A stretch of 63,026 bases of DNA from Pseudoalteromonas luteoviolacea DSM 6061. Its GTDB lineage: Bacteria > Pseudomonadota > Gammaproteobacteria > Enterobacterales > Alteromonadaceae. Under the pieces are notes generated by a model that saw nothing but the letters and a program-made list of their open reading frames with translations, made no database searches and was not told the origin of the DNA. Of this stretch, positions 62,008-63,026 are shown piece by piece. Position numbers and translations under genes: made by a program. The stretch covers positions 1-63,026 of the forward strand of contig NZ_AUYB01000147.1 in assembly GCF_001625655.1 (NCBI RefSeq). Reading direction: 5' to 3'. The first letter of the stretch is position 1, and every line of letters starts with the position of its first letter.

Positions 62008-62511
62008 ATGTACAAGCGCAAAATTACACGCATAATTATCCCAAAAAACAAAACGGACAAAGCGATGTTTTTTGCGCGATTTGGAAACCAAATGTTGACG
62101 AGTGACGATATGGAGCTGATTGGAGACAGAGCACTTGGCTTTAAAAACAGCATCACCAGTTCAGAGCAGCGAAAAGCTTTAAAATCTAACTTACACTATG
62201 CAAACCAAAACAATGATGAAATTGCCCTGTTTATGGAAGTGGTAATTCGAGTGTGCAAAAAGTATGTGTGTAAAACCAGCCCCATTCGCAGCGCACTCAT
62301 ACTGCAATTGCAAAGACAAAGAAAATCTTTAATGCAAACTTTCAAAGGTGTTCAAGAAGGTACGGTAAGTCCCTGTAAACTGGATACGTTCTTGCAGCAG
62401 CATACGGATTCAATAACAGCTTTACTGTTACCTGACTCTTTGGCATCAGCAAGCGATTTAAAAAAGATGGTGCGTACGGTGTTGTTTCAGATTGCACGGG
62501 AATGCATCTAA
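62008..62511 (+). CDS. Hypothetical protein
   Basis: I do not recognise this 167-residue protein. It is basic and mainly helical, without signal or membrane segment. Cysteines lie in RVCKKYVCKTSP and the tail ends in ARECI. A basic N-terminus (MYKRKITRIIIPKNK) precedes a conserved-looking MFFARFGNQML. An ATG at 62065 with GGA upstream would drop 19 residues and is a fair alternative. It is divergent from trmO, with 47 bases between the starts. Confidence 0.65.
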   Translation: MYKRKITRIIIPKNKTDKAMFFARFGNQMLTSDDMELIGDRALGFKNSITSSEQRKALKSNLHYANQNNDEIALFMEVVIRVCKKYVCKTSPIRSALILQLQRQRKSLMQTFKGVQEGTVSPCKLDTFLQQHTDSITALLLPDSLASASDLKKMVRTVLFQIARECI

Positions 62512-63026
62512 GCCAGATAATATTTTTATTTTACCCCTCGTATTAGTGCTTTATCGAATAACGTCATTATCTCTATCAGTTATATTGGCGTTATTGTGCT
62601 ATTTTAAATAATTCATACCGGTTCGGTGTGACCTTGCTCATTACTCAATAGGGCTAATTCAATCATAAGTTATAAGCCCATTTTCTTTGATGAATTTAGC
62701 AAATATATTATTTATACAAGTTTTTTCAGATTTTAAATTTTTTGTGTTTAAAAAGAGCTTGGGCATTGAGTTTAGCATGGGTGATTCCAGTTGGTACCGA
62801 GAGATCGATTTGGCATGATGAAGTATCTGCTTTTGAAGATGCCAGCTAAACTATGCTCCCCAAATAGCCGAAAATAGCAAAAAATTTTTCTGAAGCTTGG
62901 AAAAATAGCGCTATTTTTCAGAGTATCCAATGCTGTAACCACGTTAAAGCCTACCTATTAGTGGAAGCTCCCTATTTCGGATTTCAGTTATTCGGGCATT
63001 GCTTGAAATCAAGATTAGCTTAGTTT
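62512..63026. other. Terminal intergenic region
   Basis: No gene was found in these 515 bases, which are AT-rich and run to the end of the window. A perfect 18-base palindrome, AAAAATAGCGCTATTTTT, lies at 62901-62918; a related GAAAATAGC stands about 30 bases before it. Confidence 0.55.

Noticed and set aside
1..63026. CRISPR arrays, rRNA genes, complete insertion sequences, prophage genes
   Set aside because: None was seen on either strand.

Overview
The window reads as chromosomal DNA of a marine gammaproteobacterium, most likely Pseudoalteromonas or a close Alteromonadales relative. This rests on family-level recognition only: the DUF2066-hda and pheS-pheT-ihfA blocks, many secreted hydrolases with C-terminal PPC domains, a TonB/halogenase maltodextrin locus, and moderately AT-rich DNA. 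No database search was possible.

Layout. (1) 248-4346, minus strand: a compact three-gene operon of an alpha/beta-hydrolase (Ser308), a caspase-like protease (His118/Cys171) and a 522-residue protein of unknown function. It is the best candidate for an undescribed, possibly conflict or cell-suicide, system. (2) 4933-9568: a Tat-exported beta-helix protein with a C1q-like end, a transposon-relic-like inverted repeat, tRNA-Pro(GGG), and a secreted fibrinogen-like protein. (3) 9619-16250, minus strand: an M1 metallopeptidase coupled to a DUF6702 protein, a COG0523 GTPase under a clear Zur box, an alanine/glycine:cation symporter, and a YdjM-like membrane protein. (4) 16554-27156: an amidohydrolase relative, an M9 collagenase with PKD and PPC domains, a periplasmic binding protein, glyoxalase I, and an operon of cytochrome b561/EB_dh, DUF1566 and a PPC-tailed metallophosphoesterase. 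(5) 27305-35822: GAF-GGDEF cyclase, DUF2066, hda, pheS, pheT, ihfA and a CSS-EAL phosphodiesterase. (6) 35884-48579: a maltodextrin regulon of cytoplasmic alpha-glucosidase, TonB receptor, FAD halogenase-like protein, GH13 lipoprotein, sugar permease and GH15 lipoprotein, tied together by three copies of a palindromic operator centred on TACGTA. (7) 48807-63026: a GT29-like sialyltransferase, dgt, Bax-like and DUF2987 proteins, a putative manganese/heavy-metal exporter with a Fur-like box, an M28 peptidase, DUF3025, an ABC pair resembling natAB, an LpxH-like phosphoesterase, proS, trmO and one unknown gene.

How the genes work together. In the maltodextrin block the receptor would bring maltodextrins across the outer membrane, the GH13 and GH15 lipoproteins would trim them in the periplasm, the GPH/MFS-type permease would import the products and the GH13 alpha-glucosidase would finish hydrolysis. 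All promoter regions except that of the halogenase carry the same LacI-type operator, but the regulator is not in the window. The collagenase and the phosphoesterase share PPC domains and, with the M1, M28 and beta-helix proteins, point to a scavenging lifestyle on polymers or host tissue.

Several start codons were moved inward from the longest open frame because a Shine-Dalgarno sequence, a signal peptide or the family's usual N-terminus favoured it; the entries say where. No rRNA, CRISPR array, complete insertion sequence or prophage was seen.
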